NCBI RefSeq assembly: GCF_022479115.1
Contig: NZ_CP092497.1
Location: 6,572,001-6,636,000, forward strand
DNA from: Amycolatopsis sp. EV170708-02-1
GTDB taxonomy: Bacteria > Actinomycetota > Actinomycetes > Mycobacteriales > Pseudonocardiaceae
DNA: 64,000 nt
Direction of reading: 5' to 3'
Shown here: positions 33,196-41,572 of the stretch, in pieces
How positions within the stretch are numbered: position 1 is the stretch's first letter
How the letters are laid out: the number at the start of each line of letters is the position of its first letter
Notes under the pieces: generated by a model
Seen by the model: the letters and a program-made list of their open reading frames with translations, nothing else
The model's database searches: none
Told to the model about the DNA's origin: nothing
Program-made: the position numbers and the translations under genes

Positions 33196-34542
33196 GTGAC
33201 CACCATGACGCAGACCGCCGTGAGACCGCGCCCGGCGATCCGCCCCAGGATCGCCGCGCGCGCCGGGCTCTTCCTCTTCCTCGGGGCCAACGTGGCCGCC
33301 GTGACCGCGCTCTTCTTCGCCGCCGGGCCGTCGGACAACGTGCTCATCAGCATCGGCAGGCTCGCCGGGCTGTACGGGGCCCTGACGATGGCGTTCCAGC
33401 TGCTGCTGGTCGCCCGGCTTCCCTGGCTCGACCGCCGCCTCGGCATGGACCGGCTCACCGGCTGGCACCGCTGGACCGGGTTCGGCCTGCTGTGGACGCT
33501 GCTCGCCCACTTCGTGTTCATCGTCTTCGGCTACGCGCAGGTCGAGGACAACGGCGTGGTGGACGAGTTCGTCACGATGGTGACCAAACTGGAGGGGATC
33601 CTGCGCGCGGTCGTCGCGTTCGCGCTGATCCTGCTCGTCGGCGCGGTTTCCGCCCGGTTCGCCCGGCGGCGGCTGGCGTACGAGACCTGGCACTTCATCC
33701 ACCTCTACACCTACGCCGCGGTCGTGCTGGCGTTCACGCATCAAATCGCGCTGGGCGGATCGTTCGCGTCTTCACCGGGGGCCCAGGTCTACTGGTGGGC
33801 GGTGTGGGGTGTCGCGCTCGGCTCCGTCGTCGCCGGCCGGGTGGTGCTGCCGCTGGCCCGGAATCTGCGGCACCGGTTGAAGGTCGTCGCCGTGGTGCCC
33901 GAATCCCGCGACGTCGTCTCGGTGTACATCTCCGGCAGGGATCTCGACAAGATGCCCGCGCGGGCGGGCCAGTTCTTCCTGTGGCGCTTCATGACCCGGG
34001 ACCGTTGGTGGCAGGCGAATCCGTTCTCCCTCTCCGCCGCGCCGGACGGCCGCACCCTGCGCCTGACCGCGAAGGCCGCCGGTGACGGCAGCGCGTCCCT
34101 GCGGTCGCTCAAGGTCGGCACCCGGGTGTTCGCGGAAGGCCCGTACGGTGCGTTCACCACGATGCACCAACGGAAACCGGACGCGCTGCTGGTCGCGGGC
34201 GGCGTCGGGATCACCCCGATCCGCGCGCTGCTGGAGGAGATCTGCGGGCACGTCGTGGTGCTCTACCGCGTGCGCGACCAACGCGACGCCATCCTGCTGC
34301 CGGAGCTGATCGGCTTGGCACGGGCGCGCGGCGCGGTCGTCCGAGTCCTCAGTGGACCGTCCGATCAGGCCGGTCCGGTCCTCGGCGCGCCCAATCTGCG
34401 GCGGCTGGTGCCGGACATCGCGGAGCGGGACGTCTTCGTCTGCGGCCCGCCCGGGATGACCTCGGCGACGCTGCGCAGCCTGCGGGAGCTGCGGGTGCCG
34501 AGCGGCCAGGTCCATGCCGAACGTTTCAGCCTCGCCGCCTGA
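33196..34542 (+). CDS. ferric reductase-like transmembrane flavoprotein
   Basis: 448 residues from GTG 33196 (ATG 33205 also possible), after GGAAGGGACC. Residues about 20-215 have six hydrophobic helices with GWHRWTGFGLLWTLLAHFVFI and YETWHFIHLYTYAAVVLAFTHQ, whose paired His on two helices are expected to bind two hemes. Residues about 225-448 form an FAD/NAD(P)-binding ferredoxin-reductase module: GQFFLWRFM, NPFSLSAAPDG, VAGGVGITPIRALLEE and VFVCGPPGM. It would pass electrons from NAD(P)H across the membrane. First gene of an operon with an FMN-binding protein and ApbE. Confidence 0.9.
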   Translation: MTTMTQTAVRPRPAIRPRIAARAGLFLFLGANVAAVTALFFAAGPSDNVLISIGRLAGLYGALTMAFQLLLVARLPWLDRRLGMDRLTGWHRWTGFGLLWTLLAHFVFIVFGYAQVEDNGVVDEFVTMVTKLEGILRAVVAFALILLVGAVSARFARRRLAYETWHFIHLYTYAAVVLAFTHQIALGGSFASSPGAQVYWWAVWGVALGSVVAGRVVLPLARNLRHRLKVVAVVPESRDVVSVYISGRDLDKMPARAGQFFLWRFMTRDRWWQANPFSLSAAPDGRTLRLTAKAAGDGSASLRSLKVGTRVFAEGPYGAFTTMHQRKPDALLVAGGVGITPIRALLEEICGHVVVLYRVRDQRDAILLPELIGLARARGAVVRVLSGPSDQAGPVLGAPNLRRLVPDIAERDVFVCGPPGMTSATLRSLRELRVPSGQVHAERFSLAA

Positions 34543-34559
34543 ACCAGGGAGACCCGATC

Positions 34560-34976
34560 ATGAAGAAGACCATCGTCGCGGCCACGGTCGCGCTGTCGGC
34601 CGCCGGCTTCCTCGGTGTGTGGCTGTACGAACCCGGCCCGCTCGGCACGGAGACCGTGGCCGTCGCGGCGCCCGCCCCGTCGTCGCCGAGCGCGGACGGC
34701 GGAGCGGCCGAGGGCGCCGAACGCACCATCGACGGATCGGTGGAGAGCAACCGGTACGGCACCGTCCAGGTGCGGCTGGTGATCTCCGCCGAGGACAAGA
34801 TCTCCGAAGTCCGCCTGCTGCAACGGCCGACGAGCGGCCGCGGGGTCGACGCGATCCCGATCCTGCAGGAGGAAACGCTGACCGCGCAGAGCGCCGACAT
34901 CGACACCGTCTCCGGCGCGACGTCGACGAGCGAGTCGTACGTCAAATCGCTGCAGGCGGCGCTGGACGCCAGATGA
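34560..34976 (+). CDS. membrane-anchored FMN-binding domain protein
   Basis: 138 residues. One N-terminal helix (about 6-22) with a short basic start (MKKT) anchors it outside; a Pro/Ser/Ala linker follows. Residues about 55-138 are an FMN-binding domain with the flavinylation motif DTVSGATSTSESY, in which the first Thr/Ser of SGAT receives FMN through a phosphoester. It is the natural substrate of the ApbE encoded next, whose start overlaps this stop (ATGA). Likely the extracytoplasmic electron acceptor from the ferric-reductase-like protein. Confidence 0.9.
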   Translation: MKKTIVAATVALSAAGFLGVWLYEPGPLGTETVAVAAPAPSSPSADGGAAEGAERTIDGSVESNRYGTVQVRLVISAEDKISEVRLLQRPTSGRGVDAIPILQEETLTAQSADIDTVSGATSTSESYVKSLQAALDAR

Positions 34977-35710
34977 ACCGCGTCGAACAGGTGATGGGGC
35001 TGCCGGTCTCGGTCGACGTCCGGGCGGGCGGCGAACTCGCCGGCCACGCCATCGACGGCGTCTTCGGCTGGCTGCGGGAAGTCGACGCGCGGTTCAGCCC
35101 GTTCAAGGCGGGCAGCGAGGTCTGCCGTTACGACCGCGGCGAACTCTCGCCGTCGGAGCTGAGCGACGACCTCCTGGAAGTGCTTTCGCTGTGCGACCAC
35201 TACGAACGGCTGTCCGGCGGGGCGTTCACCGCCCGGCTCCCCGGACGGCGGCTCGATCCGAACGCGGTGGTCAAGGGCTGGGCGGTGCAGCGGGCGGCGG
35301 CCCTGCTGGTGGCGGAGGGACTGGACGTCTTCTGCATCAACGCCGGCGGGGACGTGATCACCTCCGGCGAACCGGAACCCGGCCGCGCCTGGCGGGTCGG
35401 CATCCGGCATCCCGAACGGCCCGACGCGATCTGCGCCGTGGTGGAATCGTCCGGCGGCGCCGTCGCGACCTCGGCCGAATACGAACGCGGCGCGCATATC
35501 CTCGACGGCCGGACCGGGCGCCCGCCCGTCGGGCTGCTGAGCGTCACGGTCGCCGCCGACGACCTCGTCACCGCGGATTCCCTCGCCACGGCCGCTTTCG
35601 CGATGGGGACCGAGGGGATCGCGTGGGTCGCGTCGCGGCCGGGCTGTCAGGTGCTGGTCATCGACGCGGACCGGCAGGTGCACCGGTCGCCGGGGCTGCG
35701 GCTGGCTTAA
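34973..35710 (+). CDS. apbE: FAD:protein FMN transferase
   Basis: 245 residues from ATG 34973. Attaches FMN to the FMN-binding protein encoded upstream. Family signatures: MGLPVSVDVR at the start, VDARFSPFKAGSEVCRYDRGE, LDPNAVVKGWAVQRAA, VFCINAGGDVITSG and HILDGRTGRPP with TADSLATAAFAMG (metal site near the end). No signal peptide or lipobox is obvious, so it may act inside the cell. It is shorter than typical ApbE (about 330 residues) but keeps all core motifs, a compact actinobacterial form. Confidence 0.9.
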   Translation: MNRVEQVMGLPVSVDVRAGGELAGHAIDGVFGWLREVDARFSPFKAGSEVCRYDRGELSPSELSDDLLEVLSLCDHYERLSGGAFTARLPGRRLDPNAVVKGWAVQRAAALLVAEGLDVFCINAGGDVITSGEPEPGRAWRVGIRHPERPDAICAVVESSGGAVATSAEYERGAHILDGRTGRPPVGLLSVTVAADDLVTADSLATAAFAMGTEGIAWVASRPGCQVLVIDADRQVHRSPGLRLA

Positions 35711-35752
35711 ACCGTTGGCCGGGTCTCGCGGGCTCGGGCAGACTGCGGCGTC

Positions 35753-36133
35753 ATGACCTCTGTCGTACAGAACTTCTTCTTCGACTGCGCCGACGCCTAC
35801 GAACTGGGCCGGTTTTGGAGCGGTGTCGTCGGCAAACCGATGGCGGACGACGACCAGCCCGGCGATCCCGAGGCGATCATCGAGATGGACAACGGTGTCA
35901 CGCTGTTCTTCGGGCAGGTCCCGGAGCCGAAGACGGTGAAGAACCGGATCCACCTCTGTCTCACGCCGGACATCCCGCGCGACGAGGAGGTGGAGCGCCT
36001 GCTGAAGCTCGGCGCGACCCTCCTGCACGACCGGCGCAATCCGGACGGCACCGGCTGGGCCGTCCTCGGAGACCCCGAGGGCAACGAATTCTGCGTGCTG
36101 CGCAGCGCCGCCGAGAAGGCCGCGACTTCGTGA
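35753..36133 (+). CDS. VOC-superfamily (glyoxalase-like) protein
   Basis: 126 residues. The fold is a single vicinal-oxygen-chelate module: FFFDCADAYELGRFWSGVVGKPM at the start, LFFGQVPEPKTVKNRIHLCL in the middle, and VLGDPEGNEFCVLRS at the end, with candidate metal ligands H (HLCL) and E (NEFCV). Usual functions are dioxygenase, isomerase, or antibiotic-sequestering; none can be assigned. Its stop overlaps the methyltransferase GTG (GTGA), so they are coupled. Confidence 0.83.
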   Translation: MTSVVQNFFFDCADAYELGRFWSGVVGKPMADDDQPGDPEAIIEMDNGVTLFFGQVPEPKTVKNRIHLCLTPDIPRDEEVERLLKLGATLLHDRRNPDGTGWAVLGDPEGNEFCVLRSAAEKAATS

Positions 36134-36954
36134 CGGACTACGTGACGGTCAACCGGGCGAACTGGGACGAACGCGCTCCCGCACACGCCGCTTCGGCCGA
36201 CTACGGCTACGAGAAGTTCGTCGCGGACCCGACGCACCTCAGCGGCGTGGTCACCTTCGACCGGCCGCTGCTCGGCGATGTCTCCGGGGCGCGCGGGGTG
36301 CACCTGCAGTGCCATATCGGCACGGACACGCTTTCCCTGTCCCGCCTCGGCGCGCGGATGACCGGCCTCGACTTTTCCGCGCCCGCGCTGGAGATCGCGC
36401 GGCGGCTGGCCGCCGAGACCGGCGCGGAGATCGACTATCACGAGTCCGATGTGTACAGTGCCGCCGACGTGCTGGGCGCCGGGGAATTCGACCTCGTCTA
36501 CACCGGCATCGGCGCGATCTGCTGGCTGCCGGACATCGCCCGCTGGGGGCAGGTCGTCGGGAAGCTGCTGAAGCCGGGCGGACGGCTGTTCATCCGCGAC
36601 ATGCATCCGATGCTGGGCACCCTCGACGAGACGCAGCCGCTGCTCACACCGCGGTACCCGTACTTCGAGCAGGCCGAACCGCTGGTGTTCGACGAACCGG
36701 GGACCTATGTGGACACCGACGTTTCGTTCCAGCACAACCGGACGCACGAATGGAACCACGGGCTGGGCGAGATCGTCACTTCGCTGCTCGACGCGGGCCT
36801 GACGCTGACGCGGCTGGTGGAGCACGACAGTGTGCCGTGGAACGCGTTGCCCGGGCTGATGACCCTGAACGAGGTGACCGAGGAATGGCGGCTGACGGAG
36901 GATCCGCAGCGGCTTGCGGCGAGTTTCACCATCGAGGCCGTGAAGGCGCGCTGA
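36130..36954 (+). CDS. class I SAM-dependent methyltransferase
   Basis: 274 residues from GTG 36130. A Rossmann methyltransferase with GARGVHLQCHIGTDTLSLSRLGARMTGLDFS (SAM motif I with the unusual HLQCHIG rather than DxGxGxG), FDLVYTGIGAICWL and LLKPGGRLFIRDMHP. The sequence type is often annotated as a ubiquinone/menaquinone-like or small-molecule methyltransferase; the substrate is not predictable. Coupled to the VOC gene, so both may act on one compound. Confidence 0.84.
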   Translation: MTDYVTVNRANWDERAPAHAASADYGYEKFVADPTHLSGVVTFDRPLLGDVSGARGVHLQCHIGTDTLSLSRLGARMTGLDFSAPALEIARRLAAETGAEIDYHESDVYSAADVLGAGEFDLVYTGIGAICWLPDIARWGQVVGKLLKPGGRLFIRDMHPMLGTLDETQPLLTPRYPYFEQAEPLVFDEPGTYVDTDVSFQHNRTHEWNHGLGEIVTSLLDAGLTLTRLVEHDSVPWNALPGLMTLNEVTEEWRLTEDPQRLAASFTIEAVKAR

Positions 36955-36963
36955 GCAAAAGGG

Positions 36964-37181
36964 CCTCGTGAGCGTTGAGGAAGGTCAGCGCCAAGGTGGC
37001 TTAGGTACGTTTCACGTGACTGACCGGACGACACACGTGATTGGACGGACGGCTCGTGTGATTGGGCGGACGGCTCGCGGCGAAATCCCGGCCGCGGTCG
37101 TGTCGTCCATCCAGTCACGCGTGTCGTCCGCCGGATCACGCGCGTCGTCCGGTCAGTCACGTGACATCGCCACTCACGAGG
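36964..37181. repeat. large composite palindrome with 21-bp sub-repeats
   Basis: Outer ends CCTCGTGAG/CTCACGAGG match repeat family A. Inside, three head-to-tail units of 21 bp beginning GTGA[CT]T (from about 37016) face three inverted units ending at about 37165; the outermost arm of 21 bases (TCACGTGACTGACCGGACGAC) is perfectly complementary. No gene in 36955-37198. Confidence 0.8.
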
Positions 37182-37198
37182 TTTGGAAGAATGCCGGT

Positions 37199-38212
37199 AT
37201 GAGCGTCTCCCCTGAGAAGCGGCCTCTGGTCGCCGTCGCCGCCCTGGGCGGCACCATCTCCATGGTCCCCGGTGACGGCGAAGACCACGCCGTCCCCCGG
37301 CTCACCGCCGCCGACCTGCTCGGCGACCTGGGCGAGAACCTCGAGATGGACGTCCGCGCGGAGACGCTGGCGGGGATTTCCAGCGCCTCGATGGACTTCG
37401 CGACCCTGATCCGGACACGGGACTGGGCCGCCCGGGCCGTCGACGAAGGCGCTGAAGGCGTCGTCGTGATCCAGGGCACGGACACGCTCGAAGAGACCGC
37501 GTACTTCTTCGAGCTGACGTGGGCGTCCGAGGCGCCGATCGTGATCACCGGTGCGATGCGCAACCCCAGCCTGCCCAGCGCCGACGGCGCGGGGAACATC
37601 CTCGCCGCGCTGACCGTCGCCGCCGATCCCCGCAGCCGGGGACGCGGCTCGCTGGTCGCGTTCAACGACGACGTCCACGCCGCACGCTGGGTCCGGAAGA
37701 CGCATTCGAGCCATGTCGAGGCGTTCTCCTCGGCTCCCGCCGGCCCGCTCGCGCTGGTCAGCGAGGGTTTGGTGCACTACTTCCACCCGGCGGCCGCCCG
37801 CCCGGCGGCGCTGCCGCTGGAGAACGCGGACTTCTCCGGGCTGGTGCCGATCGTCGAGAGCGGCGTCGAGGACACCGGCGAACTCCTGGAAACGCTGGTC
37901 AAGGCCGGGGTCAAGGGAGTGGTGCTCGCCGCGAACGGCGCCGGGCACGTTTCGGCGGGAACCGCCGACGTGATCGAGCGGGTCCTGCCGGAGGTGCCGA
38001 TCGTGGTCGCCGGCCGCACCGGGGCCGGGCCGACGTTCCGCGGCACCTACGGCTTCCGGGGCTCGGAGTCGGATCTGATCGCCATGGGCGCGACGATGGC
38101 TGGCTGGCTGGACCCGCGCAAATCCCGGCTCCTGCTGCACACCCTGCTCGCGACCGGCGCCTCCCGTGAGCGCGTCGAAGCCGAATTCCGCCTGCGCGGC
38201 GACCTCGCCTGA
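37199..38212 (+). CDS. L-asparaginase
   Basis: 337 residues from ATG 37199. Hydrolyses L-asparagine to aspartate and ammonia. The two catalytic threonine signatures are present: AALGGTISMV near the start and VVIQGTDTLEETAYFF (about residue 90). AMRNPSLPSADGAGN and the C-terminal ESGVEDTGELLETL, with VVLAANGAGHVS, match the type I/II bacterial family. No signal peptide, so probably cytosolic. Upstream is the palindromic repeat, hence a separate promoter is likely but not located. Ends 9 bp before the convergent cysteine dioxygenase. Confidence 0.92.
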   Translation: MSVSPEKRPLVAVAALGGTISMVPGDGEDHAVPRLTAADLLGDLGENLEMDVRAETLAGISSASMDFATLIRTRDWAARAVDEGAEGVVVIQGTDTLEETAYFFELTWASEAPIVITGAMRNPSLPSADGAGNILAALTVAADPRSRGRGSLVAFNDDVHAARWVRKTHSSHVEAFSSAPAGPLALVSEGLVHYFHPAAARPAALPLENADFSGLVPIVESGVEDTGELLETLVKAGVKGVVLAANGAGHVSAGTADVIERVLPEVPIVVAGRTGAGPTFRGTYGFRGSESDLIAMGATMAGWLDPRKSRLLLHTLLATGASRERVEAEFRLRGDLA

Positions 38213-38221
38213 AGCCCGCGT

Positions 38222-38701
38222 TCAGTCGCGGATCGGGCCCGTGACGGGGTCCAGGTGGTACGGCCGCATGGCGCGGGGCCGGTGCCGGTAGACGTGCACG
38301 CTGACGGCGGGATCCGGGCTGTCGTTGCGCACCTCGTGGACGTAGCCGGGGCCGAAGACGCGGGACTGCCCTTCCGACAGCGAGTGCAGCTCGGTCACGG
38401 CCCGGCCGTCCACCGCTCGCCGGGCGACGGTCTCGCTCAGCTTCCCGCTGACGACGGTGAACGCGCCCGCGGCGAATTCGTGGTCATGCAGGTCGGTGTG
38501 CTGGCCCGGCAGCCAGCTCATCAACCAGATCTCCTGCAGTTCGTCGGCGTCGACGAGGGCCGAGAAGCGCTCGTCGGGGTCGTAACGCAGCAGGTGCCGC
38601 CAGCGGTCACGGTCCGCGGCGAACTCGAGCGCGACGCGCACCGGGTGGCGCAGGGCGGGGTTTTCGGGAATGACGAGCGTGTTGTCCGGGACGGCGAACA
38701 T
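38222..38701 (-). CDS. cysteine dioxygenase-family cupin
   Basis: 159 residues. Oxidises cysteine to cysteine sulfinate with O2. Cupin with the iron-binding motif LHDHEFAAGAF (H72, H74) and a third His at residue 122 (GYVHEVRND). Bacterial CDO length. ATG 38701 is preceded by GAGG, next to a short GAGG-ACA-CCTC inverted pair. Fifty-one bases upstream lies a 21-residue reading frame ending in four cysteines, strongly suggesting attenuation by cysteine supply (see that feature). Consistent with a role in removing excess cysteine. Confidence 0.9.
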   Translation of the reverse strand: MFAVPDNTLVIPENPALRHPVRVALEFAADRDRWRHLLRYDPDERFSALVDADELQEIWLMSWLPGQHTDLHDHEFAAGAFTVVSGKLSETVARRAVDGRAVTELHSLSEGQSRVFGPGYVHEVRNDSPDPAVSVHVYRHRPRAMRPYHLDPVTGPIRD

Positions 38702-38748
38702 GGAGGTGTCCTCGCAGAAGAAAGAAGGTGTCGAACTGGGCCGGGGCT

Positions 38749-39013
38749 GGGTTCACCGACAACAGCGACACGCGCACGCGACCGCACCAAGACCCGAGAG
38801 GCCCCGCGACACAGTCATCCCACGTGCGAACATGCGCCCAGCGAACCAGTGCGGGGCCCGGCGGTCAACAGATCTCATACCGTGGACCGTGAGTTCCGCA
38901 CCTGGCGTCCATGCTCGCAGCACGGATCCGCCCCGGTCTGTCGCGATAGTGCGGTCTTCCAGTGTCTGTCGGTGAACCCGCGTCCGCGATCGACGTCGGC
39001 AGGGCGGGTTCAC
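38749..39013 (-). promoter_or_regulatory. leader region with three complementary GGGTTCAC segments
   Basis: Between gpsA and cysteine dioxygenase, 360 bp without a conventional gene. Segments at 39004-39013 and 38972-38981 form a perfect 10-base hairpin; the middle segment also pairs over 13 bases with 38749-38761, which contains the last codons of the leader peptide. Two exclusive structures are thus possible. The first hairpin may alternatively just terminate gpsA. Confidence 0.45.
38753..38818 (-). CDS. cysteine-rich leader peptide upstream of cysteine dioxygenase
   Basis: A 21-codon frame from ATG 38818 to TGA, MTVSRGLSGLGAVACACRCC plus a final R; four of its last seven residues are Cys (CACRCCR). 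Cys-rich short peptides before sulfur genes are known in actinobacteria, where ribosome stalling at cysteine codons reports cysteine levels. There is no strong ribosome site (GTGGG directly abuts the ATG), so translation may be leaderless. Too short for gene finders; the call rests on codon content and on position before a cysteine-catabolic gene. Confidence 0.65.
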   Translation of the reverse strand: MTVSRGLSGLGAVACACRCCR

Positions 39014-39061
39014 GCGTTGTGTCCCTTTCGCGAGATACGTCGCAGCTCCGCCGACAGGCTC

Positions 39062-40075
39062 TCAGGACCACTCGTGCTTCTGCGACCGCCCGAGCAGCTC
39101 GGCTCCCGCGCGCCGCGGGTCGACGCCTTCGTGGCACACGCGGTGCATCGCGTCGGTGATCGGCATGTCCACCCCGAGGCTCATCGCGAGTTCCCGGATC
39201 GACGTGCACGATTTGACGCCCTCGGCGACCTGGCCGCCGGTGGCCGCCAGCGCCTGCTCCAGCGTGTCGCCCCGGCCGAGCCGCTCGCCGAAGGTCCGGT
39301 TGCGCGACAACGGCGACGAACAGGTCGCCACCAGGTCGCCGACGCCCGCGAGCCCGGCGAAGGTCAGCGGGTCCGCGCCCAGTTTCGCGCCGAGCCTTGC
39401 CATCTCCGCGAGGCCGCGGGTGATCAGCGTGGCCACGGTGTTCGCGCCGAGCCCGAGCCCCGCCGCCATCCCGCAGCTGAGCGCGATGACGTTCTTGCAC
39501 GCCCCGCCCAGCTCGCAGCCGACGACGTCGGTGTTGGTGTACGGCCGGAAGTACTGGTTGAAGCTCGCCCGCTGGATCGCCTTGGCGTTGTCGTGGTCGG
39601 TGCAGGCCAGTACCGCCGCCGCGGGCTGCCCCAGCGCGATCTCCTTCGCCAGGTTCGGCCCGGACACGACCACGATCTGCCCGTCGTCGACCCGCGCGAT
39701 CTCGGCGATGACCTCGCTCATCCGCTTGAGCGTGCCCAGCTCGACACCCTTCGCGAGGCTGACGAGGATCGCGTCGGAGGGCAGCAGACCGGACCACTCC
39801 GACAGATTGGTCCGCAAGGTCTGGCTCGGCACCGCGAGGACCACGGCCTGCGCACCGTCGAGGGCCTCGGCCGGATCGGCTGTCGCGGTGATCCGCTCCG
39901 GCAGTCCGATACCGGGTAAATAGGACGTATTGAGATGCCGCTCCCGGATCTCGGCCGCGACCTCGGGCCGCCGGGCCCAGATGGTCACGTCGCGCCCCGC
40001 GTCGCCGAGCACCTTGGCGAACGCCGTCCCCCACGATCCGGCGCCGAGCACGGTCACCCGCTGGACCTCGGCCAT
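39062..40075 (-). CDS. gpsA: NAD(P)H-dependent glycerol-3-phosphate dehydrogenase
   Basis: 337 residues. Makes sn-glycerol-3-phosphate for phospholipid synthesis. Rossmann motif [16 protein letters not shown], then [13 protein letters not shown], the substrate/catalytic region [18 protein letters not shown] with the Lys, and [16 protein letters not shown] with NRTFG. Complete and of usual length. ATG 40075 overlaps the stop of the upstream acyltransferase gene by one base (TGATG), so the two lipid genes form a coupled operon. Confidence 0.95.
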   Translation of the reverse strand: MAEVQRVTVLGAGSWGTAFAKVLGDAGRDVTIWARRPEVAAEIRERHLNTSYLPGIGLPERITATADPAEALDGAQAVVLAVPSQTLRTNLSEWSGLLPSDAILVSLAKGVELGTLKRMSEVIAEIARVDDGQIVVVSGPNLAKEIALGQPAAAVLACTDHDNAKAIQRASFNQYFRPYTNTDVVGCELGGACKNVIALSCGMAAGLGLGANTVATLITRGLAEMARLGAKLGADPLTFAGLAGVGDLVATCSSPLSRNRTFGERLGRGDTLEQALAATGGQVAEGVKSCTSIRELAMSLGVDMPITDAMHRVCHEGVDPRRAGAELLGRSQKHEWS

Positions 40076-40779
40076 CAGGCGTCGTCCTCCGGCTTCTTCG
40101 CGGGCGGTTCCTCCTGCCGGATCTCCGCGAGCAGCGCGGTGATCTCCGTCATCATCAGGTCGGTGACCTCGCGCAGCTTGGACGCGCTGCGGGTCGAACC
40201 CTCCTTGTAGGCCGAGAGGTCCATCGGCTCGCCGACCAGGTGCGTGATCTTCTTGCGCGGGAACGGCGTGAACTTCTTCGTGTAGCCGTTGAAGATGTGG
40301 TTCGTGCCCCAGCGGGCGATCGGGATCACCGGCACGTCGGTCTCCAGCGCGAGCCGCGCGGCCCCGGTGAACGGCTTCTTGGGCCAGCCGTCGGGGTCCT
40401 TGGTGATCGTCCCCTCCGGGTAGATCACCACGACCTTGCCGTCGCGCAACGCCTGGTGGGCGGCCTTGAGACTGTCGCCCGCGGCGGCCGAGCCACGGGA
40501 GACCGGGATCTGGCCGGCGCCGACGAAGATCTTGCCGAAGAGCGGCGCCCTGGTCAGGCTCTCCTTGCCGAGGAACCGCGGCACCCGCTTCTGCCGGTGC
40601 ACGAACACCGCGTCCACCGCCGGATCCATGTGGGACACGTGGTTGAGCAGGAGGAGCGCGCCGCCTTCGCGGGGGATCCGCTCGGCGTTGCGGTAGACCC
40701 GCTTGCCGATGGCCGTCGCCGGGTAGAACAGTGCGGCGGCGATGCCCACCCAGATGCCGCCCTTCTCACGCCGGGCCAA
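40075..40779 (-). CDS. 1-acyl-sn-glycerol-3-phosphate acyltransferase (PlsC-like)
   Basis: 234 residues. Acyltransferase block [16 protein letters not shown] (HX4D with the catalytic His), block II FLGKESL and [11 protein letters not shown], block [15 protein letters not shown], and block [11 protein letters not shown]. One hydrophobic segment near the N-terminus (about 8-24) anchors it to the membrane. It would convert lysophosphatidate to phosphatidate, the next steps after GpsA, with which it is translationally coupled. Standard length. Confidence 0.92.
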   Translation of the reverse strand: MARREKGGIWVGIAAALFYPATAIGKRVYRNAERIPREGGALLLLNHVSHMDPAVDAVFVHRQKRVPRFLGKESLTRAPLFGKIFVGAGQIPVSRGSAAAGDSLKAAHQALRDGKVVVIYPEGTITKDPDGWPKKPFTGAARLALETDVPVIPIARWGTNHIFNGYTKKFTPFPRKKITHLVGEPMDLSAYKEGSTRSASKLREVTDLMMTEITALLAEIRQEEPPAKKPEDDA

Positions 40780-40875
40780 TTCGTCCTCCTCGAAGTCACA
40801 CGTGTCGTCCCAGACACCTGATCCTGCCGCGCGCGTACGAGCGCGGTCCAGGGAGGGTCGGGTAAGAAGTGAGAT

Positions 40876-41514
40876 GTGGACAGTGTGGGCTTCGACCTGA
40901 TCGTGCCGATGAAACGCCCCGCGCAGGGCAAGTCACGGCTTCGCGGCGCGGTCGTGCCCGAGCGGCACGCCGAACTGGTGCTGGCGCTGGCCTACGACAC
41001 CTTGTCCGCGGCGACCTCGGCGGACGGCGTGCGGCGGGTGCTGGTGGTCGCCGCCGACCCGGCGTCGGTGGCGGATCTCACCGAGCTGGGCGTCGAGATC
41101 GTCACCGAACCGTCGCACGGCGGATTGAACGCGGCCCTGCGCCACGGCGAGGAGCTGCTGCGCCGGGACACGCCGTCCGGTCTCGTCGGCGCACTGCAGG
41201 CCGACCTGCCCGCGCTGCGGACCGAAGACCTCACCGCCGCGCTGGCCGAAGCTGCCGGACGACGGGCGTTCGTCGCGGACCGGCAGGGAACGGGCACCAC
41301 CCTGTTGCTCGCGGGCGACGGCCAGGCACTGGCGCCCCGCTTCGGCGCGGGTTCCGCGCGGGCCCACACCGTCTCCGGTGCGACCCCGCTCACGATCGCG
41401 GCGGAATCGCTGCGCGCCGACGTGGACACCGCGGATGATCTCGCTCACGTCCGCACCCTCGGTGCCGGAAAGCGCACCTCGACGCTACTGGGAACACCCT
41501 GCGTGGTGATGTGA
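40876..41514 (+). CDS. fbiD: phosphoenolpyruvate/2-phospho-L-lactate guanylyltransferase (F420 synthesis)
   Basis: 212 residues from GTG 40876. Nucleotidyltransferase fold of CofC/FbiD: DLIVPMKRPAQGKSRL (GTP-binding start), LVVAADPASV, EPSHGGLNAAL, LVGALQADLPALR (metal-binding LQADLPAL) and FVADRQGTGTTLL. In actinobacteria this enzyme activates phosphoenolpyruvate for cofactor F420 biosynthesis, so fbiD is preferred to cofC as the name. Divergent from the acyltransferase gene. No other F420 gene is in the window. Confidence 0.9.
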   Translation: MDSVGFDLIVPMKRPAQGKSRLRGAVVPERHAELVLALAYDTLSAATSADGVRRVLVVAADPASVADLTELGVEIVTEPSHGGLNAALRHGEELLRRDTPSGLVGALQADLPALRTEDLTAALAEAAGRRAFVADRQGTGTTLLLAGDGQALAPRFGAGSARAHTVSGATPLTIAAESLRADVDTADDLAHVRTLGAGKRTSTLLGTPCVVM

Positions 41515-41572
41515 CGAGAGTTCACCCTGCCGACCCGCGCGCGGCGCACATAATCGCCCCGAGTGGTGAACA

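Noticed and set aside
36964..37181. CRISPR-like array
   Set aside because: Repeat units are 21 bp, head-to-tail without spacers and then inverted; no cas gene in the window.
38819..39013. Longer version (86 codons) of the cysteine leader frame
   Set aside because: The extra N-terminal part is Arg/Thr-rich without a ribosome site and crosses the hairpin region; the 21-codon form from ATG 38818 fits known leader peptides.
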